Shown: in pieces, positions 11,385 through 24,300 of the stretch
How the letters are laid out: each line of letters starts with the position of its first letter
Position numbering within the stretch: the first letter of the stretch is position 1
Assembly (NCBI RefSeq): GCF_041146795.1
Contig: NC_135176.1
Location: 16,441,786 to 16,505,785, forward strand
Length of the DNA stretch: 64,000 nucleotides
Source: Maylandia zebra
Lineage: Eukaryota > Chordata > Actinopteri > Cichliformes > Cichlidae
Reading direction: 5' to 3'
Position numbers and translations under genes: made by a program
The notes under the pieces: model-generated
Seen by the model: only the letters and a program-made list of their open reading frames with translations
The model's database searches: none
What the model was told of the DNA's origin: nothing

Positions 11385-14300
11385 GTGAGTCCTGTTTACT
11401 GTAGAGATGTGATTTTAAGTCTTTCTTTGATTATGAGTCTTACGCACAGTTTATTGACTAAGCATGTTAATGCTTCCATCATGCTGATAGGCCTAGTAAA
11501 CCATGTATAATTGATAACAGGCCTTTTGCATTTTATGATCACTCTCAGAGGACCTTCATTATTGCTTCTAAACCTATTTCTTATTGATACTGATTCAATA
11601 AATTCATTTTGCATTCATACTTATATACGCAGTCAAACACGAACATGGGGAAATAAATATTTAATGCTTGTTGAAGTGCAAAGTCCGCGGGGGACGAGTT
11701 AGTTTTCAGTGCTTCACATGACAATGTATGTGTGTTAGCATTTTGCCTAGAACACAGTAACACTGTTGAGAGTGTCAACATTTCAAATTTATTCCGCAGC
11801 TTCCAGTTTCCCTGCAGGACTGTTACATTTTCATTTAGAGTTAATAAGATCTGATTTGCTGGGTTCCATTTTTCATCAGATTTAATTGCTTCTACTCACA
11901 ATATAAGAAAAAGAAGCATGCAGCAGAGTTCCAAACTGAGGATAGAAATACTTTTTTTTTCAATAATCAGCATCATGCTGCTATTAGATTACAGGGTGCG
12001 TTGCATTTTTGCACAAAATTAAAGCTGCTACAGTATCCAGACATTGTTGCTAACAAACGTGGGTGAAAGTCTGAAGGGGGTTTTAAAGCAAACACACACA
12101 AATGTTAAAAAAACAAAAGAAAACGCTGTTATTATCTTAGTCATGAATTTAAGTGTGGCCCATACTTGAAATGCTGCAATGAAAAATGGAAAGCTCTTAT
12201 GTGATTTAACTGCACAGAAATGGCTTCAGAAAACACAGCATGTCAGTTATTTTGATGGCATTTGACTCCATTTGGTGATTTTGATTTCTAGGTTGGAAGA
12301 TCCGTCAGCTTGAAAGGCTGCTCCGCTGAGGACCCTCTGCAGAGCAGGACGGCTGCTCAGGCAGGAGGGAGTGGCAGTCTCCTGCGGTCTGGCAGAGGTC
12401 TGCGTCTGGGACTGGGAGCTGTCACCAGAACGGCTACGATCGCGGCCAAGGGCAGAGGACCTAGTCAAGGTCAGAGGTCAACACAAGTCTTCAGCCAGCC
12501 GGTCCAACCTGTCACCCCAGCAACTAATCAGAAAGACCCGGATAATACAGGTAAATTAAACATTTGACCAGATCTGAATTTTCCACACAGAAAGCAGCAA
12601 GGATAGCAACTGTAAATGACCTCTTTTGAGTCATCTGAGCTCATGTCAGATTCTATTTCAGCAACCCAAAATTTATGCTGCGTTACCTTTCTTCTCCTCT
12701 GCCGCACCAAGCAGTTTTGAGACCCTTTCCTCCCCTTATCAACTTGGCCCGAGATGAAGGCAGCTCATTAAAATGCGTTCTCTGAGATTAATTTTGATCT
12801 GATTGGGAATCTTTTAGAGACACTCTGAGGGGACTCGTTCCACACCAGTACGCTGCCATCACCAAAATCAAATAAATAAATAACTACTTGCTCACATTTT
12901 CCTCTTCGCGCACAAAAAATTTCCAATTCTGAGGGTTCAGATAGCATCTCTGGCTGCCGAACTCAGATTTAAGTCACAGCTCAACTGATAATGCAATATT
13001 GGAGTCTAAAATTTTCTCATCATCCTGCACACTGCTGGCAGGCTGTGTCATTTATCACTCCCATGCATGTTTGATTTGCTGTGTAGCTGAGGGTGCCAAC
13101 GCAGACACAAACTGATAACATCCGGAGAGATTTTGTACATCTACATGTGTACTTTAATATATACATATATACACAAAATACATACATACATACCCAAAAC
13201 TGAACATGCACAGTTGATCAGCATAGTTTCATGATGTGCTGGGCTTCCTTATCATAATCCTTATTAATACATATGCATAGCAACTACATGCCGCTTGGCC
13301 CTCTGGGAACTAAAGCCTTTGAAGTACAAAGCAATTAACACTTAAGTGATGTCACTATCTTCCTTCTGGAATCCTCCATGCCCTTTGCATGGTTGGATAA
13401 ACGGCACCTGAAATGCTGAAATTATTTGAGTTTTTCATTTTTTCTCATCAGTCTCCTGGGAAAACACTAACTAGAACCCCCCACCCTACCCCCCACCCCT
13501 TTATTTCATTCATCGCTGTGAATAACAACATGTGAGAGAAGAGGAAATCTCTCTGTGTCACACAGATTATAGTAGTTATGCTATAAAGTTATTGTGTAGC
13601 TGTCAAGCTACTCAAACTACTTACTTAATTACTATATAGATACGTCTAAATACTGTATTGTTTTTATAATAAGGACCTTCTTCTCATATGTGTTGTAGCA
13701 ACCACAGCTTCTTCGTGCTGACACTCTCATCTACTCTAAAAGCAGTGATCCTGATGCTTTGTGCATGTTCTGCTGCAGAGGTTGTAATAAACTCAGGTGT
13801 TACATTTACATGGAATTTCAGACTCAGTGGAGGTAATCGGTGCAGGTTTTTGTGTCTCACCTTGACCTGACTCTAAAAGACTGGCGATTGTTGCACCTTT
13901 CCCAGCTGCCTATCCCATTGAATTTTTCTGGCCTAAATTACTTAATGTCCTTGCTTTCATTCAAAGGCAGTGGACGGAAATATGGTTTTGCTCACGTCTT
14001 TAGCATTGGCAAAACTCTTAGGGTTTTCTAAGGGAAAACAATTATAGCCTAAAGGACCTTTATATATAAGCTTTTTGATGGTGACTTTATCACAGAGAAC
14101 TTTGAGATGTGTGGAATAAAGACACCGGTTACTGCTTTCTATATTCACAAGCAGTCTGCGGCTGTGGTATTTAGGCTATAGTTGATGATTGCCAAGCTCA
14201 CTTCTCTCCGTTGTCTCTCAGAGTGAATGAGTACAGAGGAGTGGGGGTTGGGAGGATAGAATAGAAATGAGACCATTTATCTTGAATGATCCTGACCTTC

Positions 14301-17300
14301 TCACTCTAGAGGAGCAAGCTCCAACCTAATGAACAGACCGCATGGCACACAGACGGGCGCTAAGGATTGAGGGAGGACATGACAAGTGTGAGCAGCAGCA
14401 TTGATGATGCTGGAAGGGAGCTAGACTGGAAGCTTTTTTAATTTTTCTCCCGGGTTTTCCCCTCTCTGTTCCAACAGAGTTTTATTTCTCCTTCACAAAG
14501 TTTTTCTTTCTTTCTCTTGTCCTCACGATGTGGTTGCCCCCATAGCATGCACTGGCACATGCAGCTGTGCCAAATGGAGAGGAAATGAGGGCTGCCTACC
14601 TTATCTCTGTAGCCAGCAGGGGATAAAGCTCCTCTTCCACCCAGAATCGTTCCCTGACAATAGCTTCCTATATGAGGCTGTGATTACCTTTTTAACCTCA
14701 ATTTCTCTCCTTGATTCCAAACATTTTCCTTTTGTCCTTCAATAACAATAGTTTCTCTTTTTTAAAATTTACCTTCCATACCTTTCAAGTTTGGAAACGA
14801 CTGCTTTTAGTCTTCGAGATAACTTTGAAGGGTTACTGATAATAAGGCAGTAAGGTTATGGGTTAGATAGATATATTAACAATGACCTAATCTGTGAGTG
14901 TCACATTGAATACCATGATAGCGCTGACATTTGAGAAACCGCTGGCCAGTAGCCCAGTCTGCAATCACCAGCAGAGCCAAACACAGCTGTTCACAGGTTG
15001 TTGTGTGTATACTTATTATATTTACTTGGCGCAGCAGTCATAGTCATAGAATGATGAACTTCCTGGTGCCCACTGAGAGCTTAGTCAACACAGGATAATG
15101 AATGGTTCACAGGGGGATAAACATCACAACTGTTGAGCTTCTTGTATATATTTTGCCTAATGAGTTTAGTCAATAAGTACTAACACACACACACATACAT
15201 GCACACACACAGACATCTGTACACAAAATCACTTTCCCTGTATATCAGGATTCATTTGTTGCAACTTAGATAAAAGGAGCATAAATGCAGTAGAGCCAGA
15301 TATGATGAAATGCAGTGAAGTAGTTCTTTTTTTCTCAGTTCATTGCGCATGTCTTGATTCGTTTTTTAGAATTCTCAGTAATACACATGAGATAACATGA
15401 TTTATGCTTGATTCTCAGATGACCAGGCTGCCACCCCACCCGCTACTACGACAGCAGCAGCCCAGCCCCAGGCTGCAGCGGCCTGCAGGTCTCTGCTTCC
15501 CAAAGCAAGTCAGTCGGGTCTTCGCCCCCCAGGTTTCAGCTCCAGCCGCCTGCCCGCGGGCCGCCTGGCGGCATTTGGCTTCGTCCGGAGCTCCAGCGTG
15601 TCCTCTGTCTCCTCGGCCCATTCTGCTGACAGCACACAGAGTGACCCCTGCAGAACAGCTCACCGTGAGTCAGCTCAAATCTGTTGACACCACCATTACC
15701 ACGCGTCAGATAGAGGCCCTTCCATGCACGCGTCTGCTTTTCTATGATGCCACGTTCACGTCACGCGAATGCCTGCCTGTTAACTTTAATGCCGACTTTA
15801 TCACCACATTATGATACATTAAGAGTGATAAGCACTTAAGCGCTTTTGTTGCCTTCCACTGTGTTTTCCCTGATGAATATAGTTTGCATAAACAGCCCCC
15901 ACCCACATGCATTATGTTAGGGTTTGCTTTCTCTTTGAGTTCCACCCCTCCTGCAATTTATCCTTCACTCTGAATTTTCACACACAATATCAACGTAATT
16001 ATCGTGTGCAGAGACACAGATTCAAGAAGCACATCTTCCATAACACACGAGGACACCAAAGAAAAATCAGATTATAGTCACTAGCAGTGCAGTGTGTAGC
16101 TGTCAATTCGCATTAGTGTTTTATCATCAATAGGTTTGTGCACAGGCCACGTTGGTCTTTCCATTCTTACGCTTAGAGGTTTGTCAAAACGACACAGCAC
16201 ACATCATCGTTACCCAGACTTACCAGTAATTTTACAGGCTCTTACTGTAACTGGGTCTGTGCTGCAGATTCTGTCAGCATTAGCAGAGATAACAGCAATG
16301 CTTGTGTGAATAGTTTTCATTTTCACAGTAGCAGGGGCCTGGAAGAATTTACAGTTGTGATCCCAGTGCTGCTTGGCAGACTGGTTAGATAGTTGGCTGA
16401 ATTTTGTGATGGCTGCATGTGTATTTAATGTGACCTACATAGGAAATGCTTGCTCTTCCTCTCCCAGTTACAGTTGACGTAAGCGCCTCGCTCTCACGCA
16501 CATCAGGCCCCCTGTTATGTCATCGCTCCTTTCCCTCATTTCCCCCCTTGTGCTCATCCTTTTTTTTTATCCTTGTCTTTTCTTTGCCATTGGTTAAAAA
16601 GTGAACACAAACTGTGCAGTACTGAGGGAACGGCTCTCTGCAGTGCAACAGGGAAAAGAGGAATCCCTCTGGGTTTCCAAAGCAGAATGTGTTTATCTTT
16701 TTCTTCTTTTTTTTTAAACAAAGCTGCATAAATAGGGAGGTTTTATTTTTTGAAAAGCCTATGTGCTTCAGGAGAAAAAAAAATGTTTTTATTGTTTTAA
16801 ACTTTGTACGTATTGATGAAGGAAATAGCACTATTACTGACTAAGAGTGGGGGCACGTGTATGTGTGTCAAGCTGAAATCAGTGATTTTAAGAATCCTTT
16901 ATTCATGAATATTTATTGTCTTTTGGAGCTATTTCTAAGCAACTATACATCTCAGCATCCTCAATTTAAACAACTGCAAGTACAACTTATGTGGATATGT
17001 CACCACTTGGCAAAGGTCTGGGAGAACACCCAAACTGTCACCCGTAGATGGGAGAAAACTGGTTAGGATGTTCAGTAACAACCATGGAAACTGCTGATTC
17101 ATCAGCATCACTTTCCACAGTGAACAAATAATGGGTTGTTTTCTCGCCGTGGCACTGGTGCATTGCACAAAGTGGATGGAACAGTGAATTAGGACTACCT
17201 CCAAATCCTTCACCTCAAATCAACACCTAGATGGTAAAATTTGTTCATAATTAAGTGCTCTAATAGGATAATGACCAAAAGTAATCAATTTACATTCTTC

Positions 17301-18107
17301 ATTTTATATAAAACCTTCATTTCTACAGTTTTTTTCTTAAAATAAAATATTTCAAATAATGTCGCACATAAGTGAAATTTGATTTAAGATATTTCTGCTG
17401 AGCAAACATTCATTAATTACATCAGGACACACTGCAGCTCTTCACATACTGTAATGACACACTTGTACTACTAAATCAGAGAAGAACAAACACAATGTGA
17501 CATGATCTTTCTTGCTGGCACATTGTCTATTTAAAAAGCTCTCGGTATTAATGTGCAGTAGCCAATCACCTGTCGGTCAAAACTCCTTAGGCAGTTAAAC
17601 CTTTATACATCAAATATACTCAGAAAGTGTAGCAGCACCTGCCAGGACAACAGAGAAGACTAGAAATTGTTAAAAGTAGTGCCTGCAGCAGAATATTCCT
17701 CTTCCTGCTGTTGAACGGCTGCAGTGTAAGGTGAAGCTAAAATGGAATAGAGGATGATAGACGTGAGAGGAGGAAGATTAAGGTCCTTTGATGTTAAGTT
17801 TTATGTGTGTGTCTGTTGGTGTGTTTGTACGTGGCATGCAGTGCGGGAGACAGAAGGGGAGAGCAGAAACATTTATTTCCACTTTTGACTCTGCGTGGTG
17901 CTTGTGGCCTTTATCAGTGAAGTATTTGAACTCTGGGCCCTTTTTGAACCCCCGACTGCAGATCCTCCTTTTTCTTTCCTGCTGTGTGAGCACTTGATGA
18001 GCTTCAAGCACAAGGTTGTCTGATGTCTTTTTGTCTTACTTTACTTTACTTTCTTGGGGGGATAAGTTTAACAGTCATACTAGCTCTTCTCTTTGCGAGA
18101 TTAGGGT

Positions 18108-18142
<35 letters not shown>

Positions 18143-19887
18143 CGCCTGTCCCATTTGGTTCTTTAGCCATCAGAATTGTTGTCTGAAGACCAACAAGGAT
18201 ACCCAATGGATTTACTTTGCCAAATGGATCATCGTGGCATTGCCGTATTGGTCCATTTGGTCGATCTTTGTTTTTATTATTTATTATATTTTATTTTCAG
18301 ATGTTACAGACGGGACAGACATGAGTGAGAGATAGGAAAGGGAGAAAGAAAGAGGAAGGAAAGGAAAAACAGAAGGGGAGAGGGACAGTGAGAAAGGGGG
18401 GGAGAAAAAAAATAAAAAAAATCTCCTGGATCACCTGTTGAGAGAAGAATAGAAAACAAGCAAAAAAAGACAAAAAAAACAAAAAACAAAGCAACATACT
18501 AAACACAACACCATCGCATTAATCTAGCTAAGTGTAAACAGCAGTAAATACTAAATATTCAATATTGTTGTGCAGCACGCAGGACAGATGTGCTTCGAAG
18601 TAGCAGAAAGGTGTAATTTGGGTCTACGAGCAGTGAACACCCGTGTGCATACCTGTGTGGATCAGCGCACTTGTATTCCAAAGGTTTCTCCATGTAACGA
18701 TCTGCTAGGGAGTGTGGGGGGGCCACAGCCGCGTCCTCCAGGGTGTGAAGCAGGTATGGAGGAGATCAAAACTCCAGACATCCAGAGGCCCCCAGAACAC
18801 AAGAAACCATGGAAGACCAACAGAGGGGCAGCCGCGCCACTGTTCCATTAAGAGCTGAGGAGAGTCCCAGATGAGGGTTCACTCAGCAGCCGCGGAGCAG
18901 AAGCCAGGGGGAGTTGCAGTGACGCGCCCGTGAGCTCCGCCGGCCGCCAGCTGTGCCTGAGTGACCGAGCCCCAGGCCGAGAGGCCGGGGGCACCCCACC
19001 CCCGAAGGGGCCCGAGCGAGCCCCAGGCTCCAGGCCCCGATAAGCGGCCGCCAAGGAGTGAGCCGGTGTGTACCTGGACGCCCACCCCCAGACACAAAGA
19101 ACCACCAACACACCGACACCTGAGGGAGTCCGCCACCGGCAGGGGAAGTGGTGGTAGGTGGAGATAGGCCTCCAAACCTTGGAGGGCCTGAGGTGTCCCC
19201 AGAGAGGTGGCGTCTGATACCCAACCTGACATATAGACACAGACATACAGGCACACACAGATACAAACATCCATTCCCCCCCTCATGCTCTCATATGCAC
19301 TTACTCCACACTCAACCAACGTGGAGACAGACATAAAGAGACGCTGTACACACGATCACACTCCCCAAGCGTACTCTACAAACCGGGTCTAGGTACCCTT
19401 GCTCCTGGAGGGGGGAACTGCACCCAGACCCAGGTGGTGTTACCCTTTTCCCTGCGGTGGGGAGAGGCAGACCACCCCGACTCCGTAGCAGCAGGGAGGC
19501 CCCACACTCCAGACCGCAGTCGGACGGCCAACTCCACCTAGCCCTCCCGCTCCAGCAGGCCGCAGAGAATGGGGGTGGGAGAAGACTCCAAACCTCCCTC
19601 CACCCGCTCATTGTAGTGTTGATGCATGTGTGTTCTAAGGTGCAATTAAAACCCAGGAGGGCATGGAGCTACCTGCCAAGGAGCAGCAGGTAAGCGCATA
19701 GTCCCTCCTGATAGCCCTCAATGTCTAAGTGTATTTAAAATTGAGAGGTGGGCAACGACGCCAGGGGTGAGGTATACACCCTGATGGTAATTTGGACTCC
19801 GTGATTGTGCCCACCCCCAAGATCCTATATGTATGTGTAATGAGAGTGTGAATAATGTGAATGTCTAAGTTGTGGGATAAGAAGAAG

Positions 19888-19919
<32 letters not shown>

Positions 19920-21254
19920 ATTAGGGTGAGTTGCCATACATTTATATGTATAATGAGTTTAAAACCACAACAATAAATGTATTTAGGAGTTTCTCTAATC
20001 CACATGACAGTTCTTAGATTTGAATGCCTCACTTTTGTCCTTCAAACATACCTTCTAGTTCTTGTAAATAAATAGCTTAATCTTTGTCTCCTCTGGCCAT
20101 AAAACCGTTCTCCAGCATTTGGTTTGTTTATGTGGGCAGCTACAAACTTCAGTTGGGTTCAGTTGTCCATGGCAATGTAAAACTTGCTTTACTGTGTAAA
20201 GGAATGTAGGTGTTGCAGCATTTCCCAGTTCATTGCAGACTTCAGCCTTGTCAGTTTCTGGGTTGCTCCCAAACATCCTAAGCACTTCTTCTCACCTCAG
20301 GGTGACAATTTGTGTCTTGTTCCAGACCTTGACGAAGTTGTGATACATGCAAATAACTTGTACTTAAACACAGTTGTTTGAACTGATGATGCTGGAAGCT
20401 GCATTTGCGTAGAAATGACTCCAAGAGACCTTCCCAACTTGTGTAAATCTACAGTTCTCAATATTAGATCGTCCTATGACTCTGTGTGCTTTGGTCAATC
20501 CAACGAGTCCTGCCAAAGTCAGCCATGCAGTCAGTCATGATTACTAATGAGACATTAGTAGGCATGCTTATTAAAAGGTTTAAGTGAGTGTATGTATACT
20601 TTTGACCCTGTGTGGTTTAGAGAAAATCCATAATAAATTCAAACTTGTGTATATAAACATCTGACCACAACTGTATCAAACATTAGTCAGAGATTTAGCT
20701 AACATGGGTTTTTTCAATAATATATTAAAGCTGTCAAAATACAGGAAGACTGACGTTTCATTTAAACCGAAGCCTTTCCTCAATTTGAATTTTAAATATT
20801 GTCAGTTTTACCCCCCAAAAAATGCCTTTAGAAATCTTTATATAGCTCACGGCACTTTCTGAGAGACTGGTCCGTGTTTCTGCACAAACTCATTTGTAGA
20901 GAGAAATTTGCAATACCTGATTTTCCTCCTCTGCTCTGGGATCTTTGCCCCATCTCACCACGCTCCAGCTTCGATCAAAGAACAGAAAGACTGACAGATG
21001 CATTCTCACATCCTTCTGTCAAGGATGTCAGGGGAGCTCCAGCAACCTAGTACCTACTTGTGCAGAGAGAAGCATTCCCCATTGATCAACGAGCAAAACG
21101 GACTCCGTTAGTGCTCTGGATGGTACTGATAGAAGAAATCATTAAGGAGTAACGCGTTTGGGAAAAGATTGCAGGGCACTAGTAAAGTGGGTTAGAGGAA
21201 TGTCCCTGGAGTTTATACTTCCCACTGTTGTAGTTCATCCTCCAGCTCAGTGGG

Positions 21255-21341
<87 letters not shown>

Positions 21342-24300
21342 GTGCAGGACTAGCGTAGATAGTAGCTTCAGTAAAAATAGCTGATGGCTTGTTCAACTAT
21401 AAGCCATTCAACTTTATTATTACAGTGGGATGAAAAAAAGAGTCATACAGCATCAGGAAACTGGGGAAATTAATGAAAATTATTTGCAATTATTTGATAC
21501 TATTAGAGCTAATTGGAATTAGGGCATTTTTCTGCATAGGAACACATAACATTCACACACTAAGCTAATACTAGGCTAAACTGCTTTGACCATAATTGAT
21601 TCTTATCAGTGGTTTGTATATAAGTATACATGGAAATATGTATGAGTTAGTCTAGAGGCTAGAGTAGAGTATCTAGAGGCACATAGCTTACTCTACATGG
21701 CATTGATTAGCCATTAATTCAATCCATGCTTTAGCCCAGTGGCTGACATCTCCCAAGATGTTTCATGTGTGTGTGTGTGGATGTCTGCGTACTTTTGCAC
21801 TGAAGACACCCCTCTTGCATCCGCACATGAAAGAGGGGTGTGTGCTGTTAATTCCTCTGTGATTGACAGACTCTGTTTCATAGCTGAGAGAAGATTCCAG
21901 CAGAAGACAGTTGATTAAGCCTGTGCCTTTGAGCAACACCGACTCCATGACAGAAACTCAATCGCCAAAACAAACTGTGTATTATCAGCTCTATTTGTCT
22001 TGTCTTGCGATAATAAAATATTGTAAGAAATCAAACGAAGGGCGGGCTGGAGCGAGCAGGGAGCTGAGGGGAGAAGAAGAGCTGAAGGGAGATGCAGCGG
22101 TGAAAGCAAATTCAATGAGTCAAAATGAGCTAAGGGGAGAGAGGAAGGAAGACGGGGGAAAAAGGAGCGGAAAGCGAGGCATGCGGAGAGCTGCATAGAG
22201 AGGAGAGTGAATGCCGTACCCCAGATGCCATGGCTCAGATCTAGTCTCTGACTCATGCTCGCTCACTGTGAACAGATGGTTTCTGTGGTGCATGTGCGCA
22301 CACACTTATAAGCATACACACACACACGCTGGTGGAGGAGAACATTAGATGGGCCAATTAGATATGGCTGGCATTCTGTGGTAGAGGAGAGAAAAAACTA
22401 ACATGGCAGAGGCTTATTGAAGCGGCAGTGCTCTAGCGGTGAGGATGGGCTCGACGGGGTTGTTTATTAACTGCTAAAGTCCCACTCTATTTCAACCAGC
22501 TCTGTGTTAATCGAGCTTTATGAGCTTAAAAGATGCTTTAGACTGACAAAGATGCATGCATATTAGTCAAGAGGCAGCACCCCTGTCCTTCGTTCTCTCC
22601 CCGCTGAGGAGCTCTTATTGCTATTTTAGTTTTTCACTGATGCATCTCTTAGAAGAAGCAAATAACTCCAGGAAATATCTTTTTTAATGAGATAATTGCA
22701 GGAAGTCAAACATTTTTGAAAAGATTTTGGAATAACAAAATAGCTGCTAACACAAGTTAAGTTTTGTTTGAGTTTTATTAGAAAGTTTCATGTTGTCAGC
22801 CAGTATCGTTTCTTTTCCTGTTTTTTATTTACTAGTTTTTGCCTTTTTATTATATTTTTTATTTCACAGCCTCAAAGGCAACCTCTTTTATAGACACGTA
22901 AATAATGTCGTCACACTTGTTATATGTAATTTCATGGCTGAAAAATGTAAGCTTGTAAAATTAATAAATGAATATTTATTTTTTTGCTTTGTTCTTTCAG
23001 AAACCTAAACAGGGAGCTTGATATTATCCCAAAAAGTGTCAATAACTAACAGGCGGGTGTAGCAGCACCATGGTGGTAAATGCATTTTCATTAACTTATT
23101 CTGTAAAAGGCTTAGTGCCTGGAGACAGAGTCTGAATACTGCTGAAATAGTGCTGACTGCCTGTGCTCACTTCTCGTGATGTTGCCTCAGTGAGTGAAAT
23201 GACTGTTTTTGTCCAAGCTTGTGACCAGAAGCTGAAAGAAATGCAGAGCAAATGGCTCGGCTTAAGAACACTTCAGCAGGGATGATTCTGGCTGTCACTT
23301 TGAACCCAGACTGTGGTTAACAGATGGTCTCCTTCTACTGCCTCCTCTCTCCATCCTAAATCTTTCGCTTATTCTCTCCTGCTTTGAATGTTCAGAAATC
23401 TACTTTCTTCAAGACTGATCAAGAGCCTAACAGCAGTGTTATATTTAACCTTCTAGGACCCTGCGTCCACATATGTGGACATCACATTTTATTTAGACCA
23501 AAATACTCACTTATGCTCTACAAGGGCCTGATATCCACTTACGAGGACATTATACTGCCACTGTTCTATCAAAATTCTAACAAATATCTTCATTTGTGGC
23601 TCTCATTTTTCTTAGAAACAAAAAGCAGGTAAAAAAAAAAACATTTGATAATTCTTTGTTTTTACATTCATCGGGCCCCAATATGCCCAAATGTCAAAGA
23701 GAAATTAAAAATGCATCCTCTGGAAGAGTTCGGGTCTTAGGAGGTTAATCAAGAGAAAATGCTTTTCCTCCAGTCTAACTCTGAGATCATTTCTTAAGAC
23801 TGAACTTTAAATTACCATTTGACTGCTTTCAGTCAGTGCTCCTTATCATAGAGGAGCATCTCTCTCTTGTTGACCATGAGAGGAGAAACGCTGTCCTTTT
23901 AGCTGGAATGAACTTTTAATCTCTTGGCATCTGTGTCCTAAGAGAGGAAAGGAGGCCCGAGGCTGCTGCCGTCAGCTCCTGTGTTATCATTTAATTCGAC
24001 TGTCTACAACCCATGCCTTTGCTCTGTGGGGTTATTAATTTGATATTTATATATTCAGATATAACCTTACCATGACTTTCAAGAACATCACACATGATTG
24101 TAGCGTTTTATTCCCTGATATAAAACTGAGAATTGTGGGATGTACAATTCCGTGCGTTTGCAAACTGTTTTTTAGTTACCATGAGAAGACATTTGGTGAC
24201 AATCTTAACTTAAAGTTTTAAGTTAATGTAGCTTGAGATAAATTTCAGTTTGGAGCATATTTAAAGCCACACTTTCTAATTTTGAACCAATCAACCTCCT

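Noticed and set aside
11385..11510. Extension of the large mtus2 frame past 11384
   Set aside because: GAG|GTGAGT is a strong donor, and exon 2 continues the family sequence in phase 0. The extension is intron.
18848..19334. Overlapping 127-151 codon frames on the minus strand
   Set aside because: They arise in the GC-rich interior of the retroposon, in several overlapping frames, with no family features.
21255..21338. Open frame of repeated Val-Cys
   Set aside because: Translation of the GT microsatellite only.
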